Shown here: piece after piece, positions 24,706 through 32,419 of the stretch
Numbering within the stretch: position 1 is the first letter of the stretch
Layout of the letters: each line of letters starts with the position of its first letter
NCBI GenBank assembly: GCA_021083345.1
Contig: JAJGRE010000001.1
Span: forward strand, 186,001-250,000
From: Calditrichales bacterium MX18-03
GTDB taxonomy: Bacteria; Bacillota; Clostridia; Lutisporales; Lutisporaceae
Length of the DNA stretch: 64,000 nt
Direction: 5' to 3'
Program-made: the position numbers and the translations under genes
The notes under the pieces: model-generated
What the model was told of the DNA's origin: nothing
What the model saw: only the letters and a program-made list of their open reading frames with translations
Databases searched by the model: none

Positions 24706-26970
24706 TTAATCCTCCAAAATACTGTCTGCAATGACCAGCTGCCCAACGGATATGCCGCTGTCATTGATCGGTATCTGCTCATTAAAAAAAACGCTGAAGC
24801 CTGAGTCTTTCAAGCGGCGGTGCAAATCCTCAAGCAAATATCGGTTTTCAAATACGCCGCCGCTTAGCACCACATCATTGACTTTATGAATCTCCCTTAG
24901 TCGAAGAACCATATCGGCAGCAGCCGCTGCAATGGTATTATGAAACTTGGCGGAAATGGCGGAAGCTGGAACCCGACAGTCCAAATCTGCAAGGACACCA
25001 GCAAGGATATCCCGGTAATCCAACTCCCAAGGCTCAGAATTCGTATTGATGCGGTAGCCGTAGCATGACGTGATGCCGGCTTCTGCCATGTCCTCCAGCT
25101 CTATGGCAGCTTGTGCATCGTAGGTGATTCGGTCTCTGACCCCTATCAGTGCCGCGATGCAGTCGAACAGCCGCCCCATGCTGGTGGAAGAATGGCAGTT
25201 GAGCCCCGAAGCCAGGGCATGCAGTACAGCATCCATCTCATACCTTTCGACAGTCTTAATATAGTCCCGCGCTTCTAGACCCAAGGCTCGCAAGTAGCAT
25301 GCAGCTGAGCGCCAGGGCTCTTGCACTACCCGGTCTCCTCCTTGCAGTAATACCTGTCCAAGATGTCCGACGCGTCTGAAACACTTTCTGCTGCCAATAA
25401 AAAACTCCCCTCCCCAGATACTGCCGTCATAGCCCAAGCCAGTGCCATCAAAAATGATGCCGATTACTTCCCCGAAAAGCTTATGCTCTGCCATACAGCT
25501 TACCATATGGGCATGGTGATGCTGCACGGGAATTTTGGGGCCGGTCTGTTTTTCAGCATGCCAAGTTGAAAGGTACTGAGGATGAAGATCATGGACATAT
25601 ATCAGCGGATTAGCCTTCAGCAACGCAGTCTGCTTATCAATGATCTCTTTGAAGCGTTCATATACCGCCATTTCTTTCAGATCCCCTATATATTGGCTCA
25701 TATATGCATACCCGCTCTGTGACAGGCAAACTGAATTCTTTTGCTCAGCTCCCAGGGCCAGAATATCATGGTTAATGCCAAGATCTAGCGCATAGGGGAT
25801 GTATCCTCTGGCTCTCCGGCTTACCTGTTCTCTTCCGGCTGCAAGCTTTACAACCGAGTCGTCAGTGGAGCTGTATATGTCACGGTTATGGAGAAGAAAA
25901 TAGTCCGCTATCCCATCCAAGCCTTGTATGACAGAATCATTCTCACACTGTATGGGATCCCTTGACCTGTTGCCGCTTGTCATCACAAGCATTTCCAGCC
26001 CATCATCGAATAAGAGATGCTGAAGCGGCAAATATGGCAGCATCAAGCCTATGCTTTTCAAGCACGGCGCAATATTTTCTCCCATAATGGCCTTCTCTTT
26101 TTTTTTCAATAACACGATGGGCCTTCTTGGACTACTGAGCAGCTTCAGCTCTTGAGAGGATATCTCGCAATACCTGGCTGCAATCTGGATATTTTTCGTC
26201 ATCACAGCCAAGGGCTTGTGTGGTCTCTTCTTCCTGTTTCTCAGCTTCATCACAGCTTCATCATTCGAAGCGTCACAGCAGAGGTGAAATCCGCCGATTC
26301 CTTTGATTGCTATGATGTTGCCCTTCTTGATCAACTCGATGGTTCTGCCTATCGGGTCAGTACAATTAATCGTGCATCCATGGCTGTGGGCCAGTTCGAG
26401 AGATGGACCACAGTCACTGCAGCAATTGGGCTGTGTATGAAACCTTCTGCTTTCAGGGTTGTTATACTCAGTCTCGCAGCAGCTGCATTGCTGAAAATCC
26501 TTCATTGTAGTATTGCAGCGGTCATATGGAAGTGCTTTGATGATGGAGAAACGCGGACCGCATTCCGTGCAATTTGTAAAGGCATAACGGTACCGTCTTG
26601 AATGTGGATCACGAACCTCGCTCATACATTTTTCGCAAGCGCCGACATCCGGTGAAACCAGCTTCAGCCCCTTAGAGAACGTATCACTTTCCCTGATTTC
26701 AAAGTCCTCATACCCTGCGCTTGCTTGTAACCTTATCTCAACCTTTTTGATGTCGGCCAGTACAGGAGGTCTTGCTGCAACGTCTCTAACAAAGCATTTC
26801 AGCGAGTTCCTTTCTCCCTCTGCGTCAATGATTACCATGGCACCGGCATTGTTTACCCAACCGCAAATGCCGTATTCTTTAGCTTTCTGAAAAATATATG
26901 GCCTATAGCCAACGCCCTGCACAACACCGCATAAACGGATCATATACCTGCTCTTTTCAGTATCATTCAA
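24706..26970 (-). CDS. hypF: Carbamoyltransferase HypF
   Basis: Converts carbamoyl phosphate to a carbamoyl adenylate and passes it to the HypE cysteine. Domains in order: acylphosphatase-like (GVVQGVGYRPYIFQKAKE, residues about 14-95), two zinc-finger units (CEKCMSEVRDP...CTECGPR and CETEYNN...CCSDCGP), YrdC-like (about 205-390, KGIGGFHLCCDA) and the Kae1-like ATPase domain with VQHHHAHMVSCMAEH and SGGVFENRYL. Length 754 is normal. The probable start is TTG 26970, which overlaps the preceding gene by eight bases; ATG 26943 is an alternative with a poor ribosome binding site. Confidence 0.96.
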   Translation of the reverse strand: MNDTEKSRYMIRLCGVVQGVGYRPYIFQKAKEYGICGWVNNAGAMVIIDAEGERNSLKCFVRDVAARPPVLADIKKVEIRLQASAGYEDFEIRESDTFSKGLKLVSPDVGACEKCMSEVRDPHSRRYRYAFTNCTECGPRFSIIKALPYDRCNTTMKDFQQCSCCETEYNNPESRRFHTQPNCCSDCGPSLELAHSHGCTINCTDPIGRTIELIKKGNIIAIKGIGGFHLCCDASNDEAVMKLRNRKKRPHKPLAVMTKNIQIAARYCEISSQELKLLSSPRRPIVLLKKKEKAIMGENIAPCLKSIGLMLPYLPLQHLLFDDGLEMLVMTSGNRSRDPIQCENDSVIQGLDGIADYFLLHNRDIYSSTDDSVVKLAAGREQVSRRARGYIPYALDLGINHDILALGAEQKNSVCLSQSGYAYMSQYIGDLKEMAVYERFKEIIDKQTALLKANPLIYVHDLHPQYLSTWHAEKQTGPKIPVQHHHAHMVSCMAEHKLFGEVIGIIFDGTGLGYDGSIWGGEFFIGSRKCFRRVGHLGQVLLQGGDRVVQEPWRSAACYLRALGLEARDYIKTVERYEMDAVLHALASGLNCHSSTSMGRLFDCIAALIGVRDRITYDAQAAIELEDMAEAGITSCYGYRINTNSEPWELDYRDILAGVLADLDCRVPASAISAKFHNTIAAAAADMVLRLREIHKVNDVVLSGGVFENRYLLEDLHRRLKDSGFSVFFNEQIPINDSGISVGQLVIADSILED

Positions 26971-27220
26971 GGGACTCGCCCTCTACATGATCGATAGTGG
27001 CTGTATGGCTGTCGATGTCCTGCCTTTCTATACACAGCTCCGTCCAATCGCCTACCAGCCCGTCATTACATTCCTTCAGTTGCGCAAGCAGATTGTCGTG
27101 ACATATATGACTGTTTCGACTTGTCGTAATGCATACCTTATTCAATCTTCCAATACGGTTTTCCTTGCAAAGTGTATTCAGTGAATCGGAAATCCTTTTA
27201 AACAAAAAGGTATCATGCAT
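26963..27220 (-). CDS. HypA-like protein lacking the zinc-finger domain
   Basis: An 85-residue protein whose start and pattern match HypA, the nickel-delivery protein: it begins MHD (HypA begins MHE, His2 being the nickel ligand), followed by an amphipathic helix (LFKRISDSLNTLCKEN), a strand (LNKVCITTSRNSHI) and a second helix-strand unit ending GDWTELCIERQD. The family's zinc domain, with two CxxC pairs, is completely absent, and the protein ends soon after the last strand. Its ATG directly abuts the protease stop. No hypB is present in the window. Nickel insertion help without zinc is inferred; it could also be a decayed hypA that is still translated for coupling. Confidence 0.65.
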   Translation of the reverse strand: MHDTFLFKRISDSLNTLCKENRIGRLNKVCITTSRNSHICHDNLLAQLKECNDGLVGDWTELCIERQDIDSHTATIDHVEGESLE

Positions 27221-27685
27221 TCATATCGCCTCCATACCGTTTGCAAATGCCTCTATATATCTCTTGACCACAGCAAGGATGTGCGGATAGCTGCATCTCA
27301 GGCTGTCGCTCAATCCCAATCCATACTGCAGCTCGCATGGCTCAATGCCGATCAGTATGCCTTCCGGCATACGGTTAGCAAGCCGCATCGCATCCAGGAT
27401 ATGCAAGCCATGCATTGAGCAGCAGCTTCCAATCCCGTCCTTCAAATCACTCAGCGGAATTGCTGTTACATCCCCCGGCAACTTTCCCGATATAAATGCA
27501 TCAATCAGGATGACCAGATTTGATTCATCAATCTTCTCTGCGCAGCAATCCACATCAGTTTCTCCCAAAAAATACTCGATACGGGAATCCTCTTCGCTTC
27601 TTCCCAAATCCTCAGCCAGATAGACCCCTATCCCATCATCCGTCATCAGCCTGTTTCCGATTCCCAGTACCAGCGTCTTTTTCAT
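27221..27685 (-). CDS. NiFe-hydrogenase maturation endopeptidase
   Basis: HycI/HyaD/HybD-type protease that removes the C-terminal peptide of the large subunit after nickel insertion. Motifs: GIGNRLMTDDGIGV (nickel-ligand acidic residue), LIDAF (second acidic ligand) and SMHGL (His ligand). 154 residues from the ATG at 27685, which overlaps the large-subunit stop in ATGA. Its predicted substrate is the C-terminal 15 residues of the neighbouring large subunit. I cannot say which hyp-protease symbol fits best, so none is given. Confidence 0.93.
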   Translation of the reverse strand: MKKTLVLGIGNRLMTDDGIGVYLAEDLGRSEEDSRIEYFLGETDVDCCAEKIDESNLVILIDAFISGKLPGDVTAIPLSDLKDGIGSCCSMHGLHILDAMRLANRMPEGILIGIEPCELQYGLGLSDSLRCSYPHILAVVKRYIEAFANGMEAI

Positions 27686-29091
27686 GACATCACCTTGATG
27701 GTTTTCAAATGCCTGCCTTCGGCGTATACATGAGTCGCACAGGAAACGCAAGGATCAAAGGATCTTACGATCCGACCAAGCTCAACCGGACTATTCAAGT
27801 TACCAATCCTGGTGCCGATCAGGGCCTGTTCTGCACTTCCTTTCAACCCGTTTGTGCGTGTTGAAAAGTTCCATGCAGAAGGTGTTATGATCTGATAGAA
27901 GGCGATTGCCCCATCGTTTATTTTTATCCAATGACCCAGAGCACCTCTGGTCGTATCGATTAAACCTGCCCCCTCCGCTACTTGAGGAACCTCATAGATG
28001 GACTGGACGGACACATCGGGAATCAGATTCTTCAACAGTGTATGCATAACACCTGCAATCTTCTTTGCCTCCAGCACTCTGGCAATGGTCCTGTCCATGG
28101 TGGAAATTCCGTTGCGATACTCACCGCTAAGCCATTGTCTTGCAAGAGGTCCTACTTCATAAGGCAGACCGTTGTATCTGGGTGCCTTGATCCAGGAATA
28201 GGCTTCAGGCTTTGCCGTGTTTTCCTCTGTCATGATTTCAAAGGGCATATATCCACTCTCACCACCGGAGTACCAGGCAAATTGCGTCTCTTCTACAATT
28301 CCAGCGGGGTCGAAAACTTGAACGCTGCCGTCAGTCTGTACAAGTGGATCTACATAAAGCGTCCCTAAATCCTTATAACCGTTGAAACAGCCATAACTAA
28401 GCAAATTTCCACAGCCTCTTCCATTCTGATAATAGTCCTGATAATATTCTGCAATGGTAAATACGTCCGGTACCATCCTATCCTCTATGAAATTGGTTAT
28501 GATGCTCAGAATGGATTTTAGCTTTATGATCTTATCGGTAGTAGCCTGCGTCGTAATCCCTCCGATAAAAACGCCATGGTTGTGAGGGGCTTTGCCTCCA
28601 AGCACGGCAAGCATCTCGTGGGCCTGCCTGCTTAAATCAAGGGAATCAAAATAATGCGAAGCGATAATATCATTTTTCTCCTTGGGCAGTCTGAAATCCT
28701 CATGATCTGCAGCAAATAGGGGGTACCCTTCCGGAAGCCTGACATAGTCAGGTACTGTATATTGGTAGAAATGCCTCAGGTGGTTTTGAAGGAACTCGCA
28801 GCCATGGATGATATCCCGCAGGTATCTGCCTTGTTCAGATGGAACGACTCCCATTGCAGCCTCCAGGGCAAGAGTGGAAGCCATAGAGTGGGCTGTGGAG
28901 CATATTCCACAAATCCGCTGTGTAAAGTAAACGGCATCGAAAGGCTTTCTACCCAGCAGCATCTTCTCAAAGCCTCTGAAAAGCAGACCTTCCGTAATGG
29001 CGTCAATCACTTTGCCGTCTTCGATCAGTGCCTGTATCTCCATAAATCCGCTTATGCGGGTGACGGGGTTTATGATAATCCTGCTTGCCAC
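27682..29091 (-). CDS. NiFe-hydrogenase large (catalytic) subunit
   Basis: Carries the NiFe active site. The L1 motif RICGIC...H supplies C61, C64 and H68. The L2 motif DPCVSCATH near the C terminus supplies the second Cys pair. The residues after that His (VYAEGRHLKTIKVMS) form the extension removed by the downstream protease, showing that this is a precursor of a genuine NiFe enzyme and not a Complex-I homologue. 469 residues. GTG start behind GAGGGG. No Tat signal is seen on the partner subunit, so the enzyme should be cytoplasmic. Uptake or group-2-like function is likely but not proven. Confidence 0.96.
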   Translation of the reverse strand: MASRIIINPVTRISGFMEIQALIEDGKVIDAITEGLLFRGFEKMLLGRKPFDAVYFTQRICGICSTAHSMASTLALEAAMGVVPSEQGRYLRDIIHGCEFLQNHLRHFYQYTVPDYVRLPEGYPLFAADHEDFRLPKEKNDIIASHYFDSLDLSRQAHEMLAVLGGKAPHNHGVFIGGITTQATTDKIIKLKSILSIITNFIEDRMVPDVFTIAEYYQDYYQNGRGCGNLLSYGCFNGYKDLGTLYVDPLVQTDGSVQVFDPAGIVEETQFAWYSGGESGYMPFEIMTEENTAKPEAYSWIKAPRYNGLPYEVGPLARQWLSGEYRNGISTMDRTIARVLEAKKIAGVMHTLLKNLIPDVSVQSIYEVPQVAEGAGLIDTTRGALGHWIKINDGAIAFYQIITPSAWNFSTRTNGLKGSAEQALIGTRIGNLNSPVELGRIVRSFDPCVSCATHVYAEGRHLKTIKVMS

Positions 29092-29094
29092 GTC

Positions 29095-29991
29095 TTACCC
29101 CTCCCTCGTCGTGTTATAGCTGATGAAGGGTTCCATCCTATCTGGAAAGCCGAATTGGGCGCATCCGATGCAAGGTGTATCGTCCTGTATCGGCCAATTG
29201 ACGTAATCGTTCCATTTCCGTATGGGACAGTCCACCCGGGTAACAGGACCGCGGCAGCCCAGCTTGAACATGCACGTGTTCTCTCCCAGCTTTGTTGCAA
29301 ATATACCTTTATCGAAAAAAGCTCTTCTGGGGCACCGGTCATGAATCAGCGTACTATAAAACAGCAGCGGTCTGTCTTTCTGATCCAGTTCAGGCTCACC
29401 ATAGAGAAGGATATGTGCCAGCGTCCCCGTGAACCAATCCGGATGGCATGGGCACCCCGGAAGCTTGATCACTTTTTTGTCCAGAACAGCTTGAACACCG
29501 ACACAGTCTGCAGGATTGGGCATGGCAGCTGACACCCCTCCATGGGTCGCACAAGCGCCCAATGCAATAACATGTGCTGCCTTTTCACCTAACAGCTTTA
29601 CAGCTTTCAATGCCGTCAAGGGTTCGCCTTTCCATCTTCCGATGATGTTGTATATACCGTTTTCTTTAGTTGAGACAGCCCCCTCGACAGCCAGGATGTA
29701 ATCCTCCATGCCGATGTTCATCAACTGTTCCATAGCAGCTTCACCTTCCGCTGCCATCAGGCTGTTGCTGTATTTCATATTGACCATTTGGGTTATCAGG
29801 TATTTCAAGTCAGGATTTGCACCGTTCAGCATCGAGATGATATTGCCAGAGCAGCCTGTCAGCTCCAGCCATACCAGGTTCTTCTTCTCAAGGTTCTTCC
29901 GTTGGATTTCATTTGAAGCTTTCCTTATGAGGTCGCCGGCGGAACTCAATCTGGCAGCATACTCCGGGCATACTGCAGTGTCTTTATTCAT
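29095..29991 (-). CDS. NiFe-hydrogenase small (electron-transfer) subunit
   Basis: A 298-residue iron-sulfur subunit with three predicted clusters. Proximal cluster: GCSGN, GACATHGG and PGCPCHP; the usual CxxC at the first position reads LTGC, so one of the four expected cysteines is Leu. Distal and medial clusters are complete: IHDRC (His, Cys), CMFKLGC, DCPIRKWN and CIGCAQFGF. The N-terminal 45 residues are charged with no twin-arginine signal, so it is cytoplasmic. It overlaps the preceding cytochrome b5-like gene by four bases (ATGA) and precedes the large subunit by three. Confidence 0.94.
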   Translation of the reverse strand: MNKDTAVCPEYAARLSSAGDLIRKASNEIQRKNLEKKNLVWLELTGCSGNIISMLNGANPDLKYLITQMVNMKYSNSLMAAEGEAAMEQLMNIGMEDYILAVEGAVSTKENGIYNIIGRWKGEPLTALKAVKLLGEKAAHVIALGACATHGGVSAAMPNPADCVGVQAVLDKKVIKLPGCPCHPDWFTGTLAHILLYGEPELDQKDRPLLFYSTLIHDRCPRRAFFDKGIFATKLGENTCMFKLGCRGPVTRVDCPIRKWNDYVNWPIQDDTPCIGCAQFGFPDRMEPFISYNTTREG

Positions 29992-30449
29992 CCTATCAAC
30001 TTCCCAACTGCCGTCAATTTATTCAAAATCTGCTGCCCGGCATGGCATGAAGCAAATTCCTTTGACAGGTCCTTACCGGCTGTGAGCCCGAAATGTGAGG
30101 CGGCAGCCCATGCAGCATTACCCGTCACATCATAAATGGTGCCGTTTATTGCCACGTATGCCGGCTTTCCTCCTTTACCCGTATATTTGGAAAGCTCCTC
30201 TTCAGTAAGGTCTATGCGGTTCCCTTGAATAAACGTCCGATCATTTTCTCCGGGACCCATAGCTTGCATGTCTTGATCGGCAAACGCATTGCAGAGTAAT
30301 CTTAGCTCCTGCATACAAGATCTGATGTCATGTAACAAAATATATCTTGAATAAATGCATGGACTGGTGTAAAGTAGCTGTATCCTTTTCTCTGCATCAT
30401 CTATTGCGTGTTTCATCTTCTGGCAAATAGACCTCTCTGATTTCAACAT
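29988..30449 (-). CDS. Cytochrome b5-like (heme/steroid-binding) domain protein
   Basis: A 153-residue protein. Residues 1-70 are helical and contain several Cys and His. Residues 78-150 match the bacterial cytochrome b5/MAPR-type domain: DLTEEELSKYTGKGGKPAYVA pattern start, NGTIYDVTG, AAASHFGLTAGKDLSKEF and CHAG. It opens the hydrogenase operon and overlaps the small-subunit start, so it is probably the physical or electron-transfer partner of the hydrogenase. No membrane segment. Heme ligation cannot be proven; the family binds heme in several ways. Behind TAGGAGAG. Confidence 0.85.
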   Translation of the reverse strand: MLKSERSICQKMKHAIDDAEKRIQLLYTSPCIYSRYILLHDIRSCMQELRLLCNAFADQDMQAMGPGENDRTFIQGNRIDLTEEELSKYTGKGGKPAYVAINGTIYDVTGNAAWAAASHFGLTAGKDLSKEFASCHAGQQILNKLTAVGKLIG

Positions 30450-30475
30450 TCCTTTCTCTCCTAAGATTTAATGAA

Positions 30476-30493
30476 TTGCTCATACCAGAGCAA
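30476..30493. promoter_or_regulatory. Inverted repeat upstream of the hydrogenase operon
   Basis: TTGCTC-N6-GAGCAA, an 18-bp inverted repeat 27 bases before the first start codon. The length and TTG...CAA ends recall Rex/Fnr-type operators, but the inner bases differ. Candidate redox operator. Confidence 0.35.
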
Positions 30494-30600
30494 CTACAAT
30501 AAATCATATGCGACTATTAGCGCTTTATGAGTGGTATCCATTTTGACAACACAAGAAAACCTCAATTGATATTGATTGAGAGGCGTTTCATTTCAATAGA

Positions 30601-30642
30601 TTAAGGGAGACTATAAAGCTATTTCTTCATAGTCTCCCTTAA
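30601..30642. terminator. Perfect 14-bp hairpin between CDF gene and hydrogenase operon
   Basis: TTAAGGGAGACTAT (30601-30614) and ATAGTCTCCCTTAA (30629-30642) pair perfectly. It follows the CDF stop codon on the minus strand. The T-tract is weak (TCTATTG). Confidence 0.6.
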
Positions 30643-30659
30643 TCTCTGATCAAAGCTTT

Positions 30660-31610
30660 CTATTCAAATGCATATGGTTCAACATGCACAGTTGCTTTGC
30701 AGCTGATACTCGCTTCAATTTCCCGTTCCACTTGCTCTGATATATCATGGGCTTCCACGAGCGAGAAGCCTTTGTCAACTTCCACATGCAAAGATATCTC
30801 TTTGTGACAGCCGTAGCTATGGATGTTCACCTTGTGAACCCCAAAAACACCGGATACCGACAACACAATATTCTCGATGCTCTTAAGCTCGTCTTCATCG
30901 GGCATCTCACCAATTAATTTGGAGACCGCATCCAAAGCGATGCAGATACCTGTGTAGACGATAAGTGCAGAAACTAACAGTCCGAACACAGCATCCACCT
31001 TGTAGTATCCAAATTGAGAGGCCACTATTGCAATTGCTACCAGTACCGAAGCAATTCCGTCCGTTCTGTGGTGCCATGCATCAGCAACGAGGGCGGAGGC
31101 ATTTGTCCTATTTCCCAAGTCAACAGAAAACCTGGCCATCCACTCCTTGAACACAGCCCCCAGGACCATTGCCAATGCGACAATATAGCTTCCTTTCACA
31201 GAGGTATTTGATAGAAGCCGGGCATAGGATGATTTACCAAACTCGAAGCCTACTGCTAATAGCATCATGGCTATGATAAGTGTTGCAATAAACTCAATCC
31301 TGCCATGTCCATATGGATGTTTGTCATCCGCAGGTGAACTAGACAGCTTGAAACCGAGGAGCACGACGATGGAAGTCATGACATCCGATGCCGTATGTGC
31401 TGCGTCAGCAAGCAGAGAAATGCTGTTCAGCATCAAGCCCATAAAAACCTTTACTATTGCCAACAGCAAGTTTCCTACGATGCTGACATATGCCTCCAGA
31501 TACGCATATTTTCGTCTTAAATTTGGATCCTTCACACTTTTTTCTGGCTTATTGCCTTTAATAAACAACTCGATTAAACTGTCCGTACTTCTGCTTACAA
31601 AATTGCTCAA
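30660..31610 (-). CDS. CDF-family metal exporter, probably nickel/cobalt
   Basis: A 316-residue cation diffusion facilitator. Six membrane helices with the transport-site motifs ADAAHTASD (helix II) and ADAWHHRTDG (helix V), the HPYGHGR loop between helices II and III, and a C-terminal ferredoxin-like cytoplasmic domain with GCHKEISLHVEVD. CDF pumps export Zn, Mn, Fe, Ni or Co in exchange for protons. Here the leader carries a NiCo riboswitch, so Ni/Co is the likely substrate. It lies directly next to the nickel-dependent hydrogenase operon, suggesting joint nickel balance. Confidence 0.93.
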   Translation of the reverse strand: MSNFVSRSTDSLIELFIKGNKPEKSVKDPNLRRKYAYLEAYVSIVGNLLLAIVKVFMGLMLNSISLLADAAHTASDVMTSIVVLLGFKLSSSPADDKHPYGHGRIEFIATLIIAMMLLAVGFEFGKSSYARLLSNTSVKGSYIVALAMVLGAVFKEWMARFSVDLGNRTNASALVADAWHHRTDGIASVLVAIAIVASQFGYYKVDAVFGLLVSALIVYTGICIALDAVSKLIGEMPDEDELKSIENIVLSVSGVFGVHKVNIHSYGCHKEISLHVEVDKGFSLVEAHDISEQVEREIEASISCKATVHVEPYAFE

Positions 31611-31642
31611 TAGTCTTCACTCTCCCAGTCAATAGTCAGCAT

Positions 31643-31678
31643 AAAAAAGCCTGTGGGACTATCCTTAGTCCCACAAGC
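31643..31678 (-). terminator. Riboswitch-controlled terminator before the CDF gene
   Basis: On the minus strand GCTTGTGGGACTA pairs with TAGTCCCACAGGC (31649-31661 with 31666-31678), then a U6 run. It shares TGTGGGAC with the aptamer's 3' side, so metal-bound aptamer and terminator are mutually exclusive: an ON switch. Confidence 0.88.
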
Positions 31679-31740
31679 CCCATGCTTGCTGCCAATTTAT
31701 GGCCCGGCTTCAACTTTGCAGTTTGCCTGATCAACTTCAC
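31666..31740 (-). ncRNA. NiCo riboswitch (czcD-type aptamer)
   Basis: The minus-strand leader reads GATCAGGCAA, a small hairpin with a GCAA loop, GAAGCCGGGC, a second hairpin, GGCAGCAAGC and TGTGGGAC. These are the conserved blocks of the NiCo riboswitch (CAGGCAA, GCAGCCGGGC, GGCA-CA, TGTGGGAC) in the right order around a four-way junction. The gene behind it is a CDF exporter, the usual partner. Identification rests on my memory of the consensus; a covariance search would be decisive. Confidence 0.88.
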
Positions 31741-31761
31741 TTCTTTAAATCCTTTAATGGT

Positions 31762-31790
31762 ATATTATAACATTTTTCCTGCTTTGTCAA
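31762..31790 (-). promoter_or_regulatory. Promoter of the CDF gene
   Basis: On the minus strand TTGACA (plus 31785-31790) is followed by 15 bases and TATAAT, or by 17 and TAATAT. It starts transcription just before the NiCo aptamer. Confidence 0.65.
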
Positions 31791-31892
31791 TCGTATTTGA
31801 GAAGACTGTTTGGTTCAGTTTTCTTGATTTGATAGCATTTATCATTTTCATTTGATAATGATATCGGTTGCCAAGAGAGTCATAATAGCTTC

Positions 31893-32315
31893 TTATGATT
31901 CCGTTTCATATGGCCAGTTTATGATTCCCCCTATATCGTATACATTTGAGTATCCCATCTTCCGAAGCAATTCGTATGCAGATGCACTACGCCTGCCACT
32001 CCTGCAGTATACAAATATCGTTGCAGTTTTGTCAGGCAGCTTCTTTGATGCCTCTGCCTCAAGTGCATCCAATGAAATCAATGTACTATTCGGGATATGC
32101 TTTTCTTTATACTCTTCCGCTGTCCTGACATCCAATAGAATAATATCCTTTTCTGTATCCAGTCTCTTTTTTGCTTCAGAAGGGGACAAGCTTTTGTTTA
32201 GTTCGCTTGATTTCCTCTGACTATCAGTGGTGATCTGTTTATTGTTGGTGCATCCAGCAAGAATAACAACAAGAGCTAAGACGACCACTGTGAATAGTAA
32301 TTGCATTTTCATCAT
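31893..32315 (-). CDS. Rhodanese-domain lipoprotein
   Basis: A 140-residue extracytoplasmic protein. The lipoprotein signal peptide (MMKMQLLFTVVVLALVVI) ends in the lipobox LAGC, so the mature protein is tethered to the outside of the membrane by Cys21. A Ser/Lys-rich spacer leads to a single rhodanese domain with LDVRTAEEYKEKHIPNS and the active-site loop YCRSGRRSA, whose Cys would carry the persulfide. It follows the cysteine-desulfurase-like gene on the same strand by 104 bases. Sulfane-sulfur transfer at the cell surface is the inferred role. Confidence 0.9.
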   Translation of the reverse strand: MMKMQLLFTVVVLALVVILAGCTNNKQITTDSQRKSSELNKSLSPSEAKKRLDTEKDIILLDVRTAEEYKEKHIPNSTLISLDALEAEASKKLPDKTATIFVYCRSGRRSASAYELLRKMGYSNVYDIGGIINWPYETES

Positions 32316-32419
32316 CTAATCCTCACATTTATTTGAATATAGCTTCAATCGACAGCTTATTTTCATTTATAGCGCATTCATGTGAAGTTTTTATGAAGAA
32401 CCAAGGACATCTGTCTACC

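Noticed and set aside
31666-31745. c-di-GMP-I (GEMM) riboswitch as an alternative for the CDF leader
   Set aside because: GGCAAAC looked suggestive, but the GACGCAAAGCC block is missing, while all NiCo blocks are present in order.
31838-31862. Second Fur-like inverted repeat (TTATCA-N8-TGATAA)
   Set aside because: Spacing between half-sites is wrong for Fur, and AT-rich chance pairing is likely.
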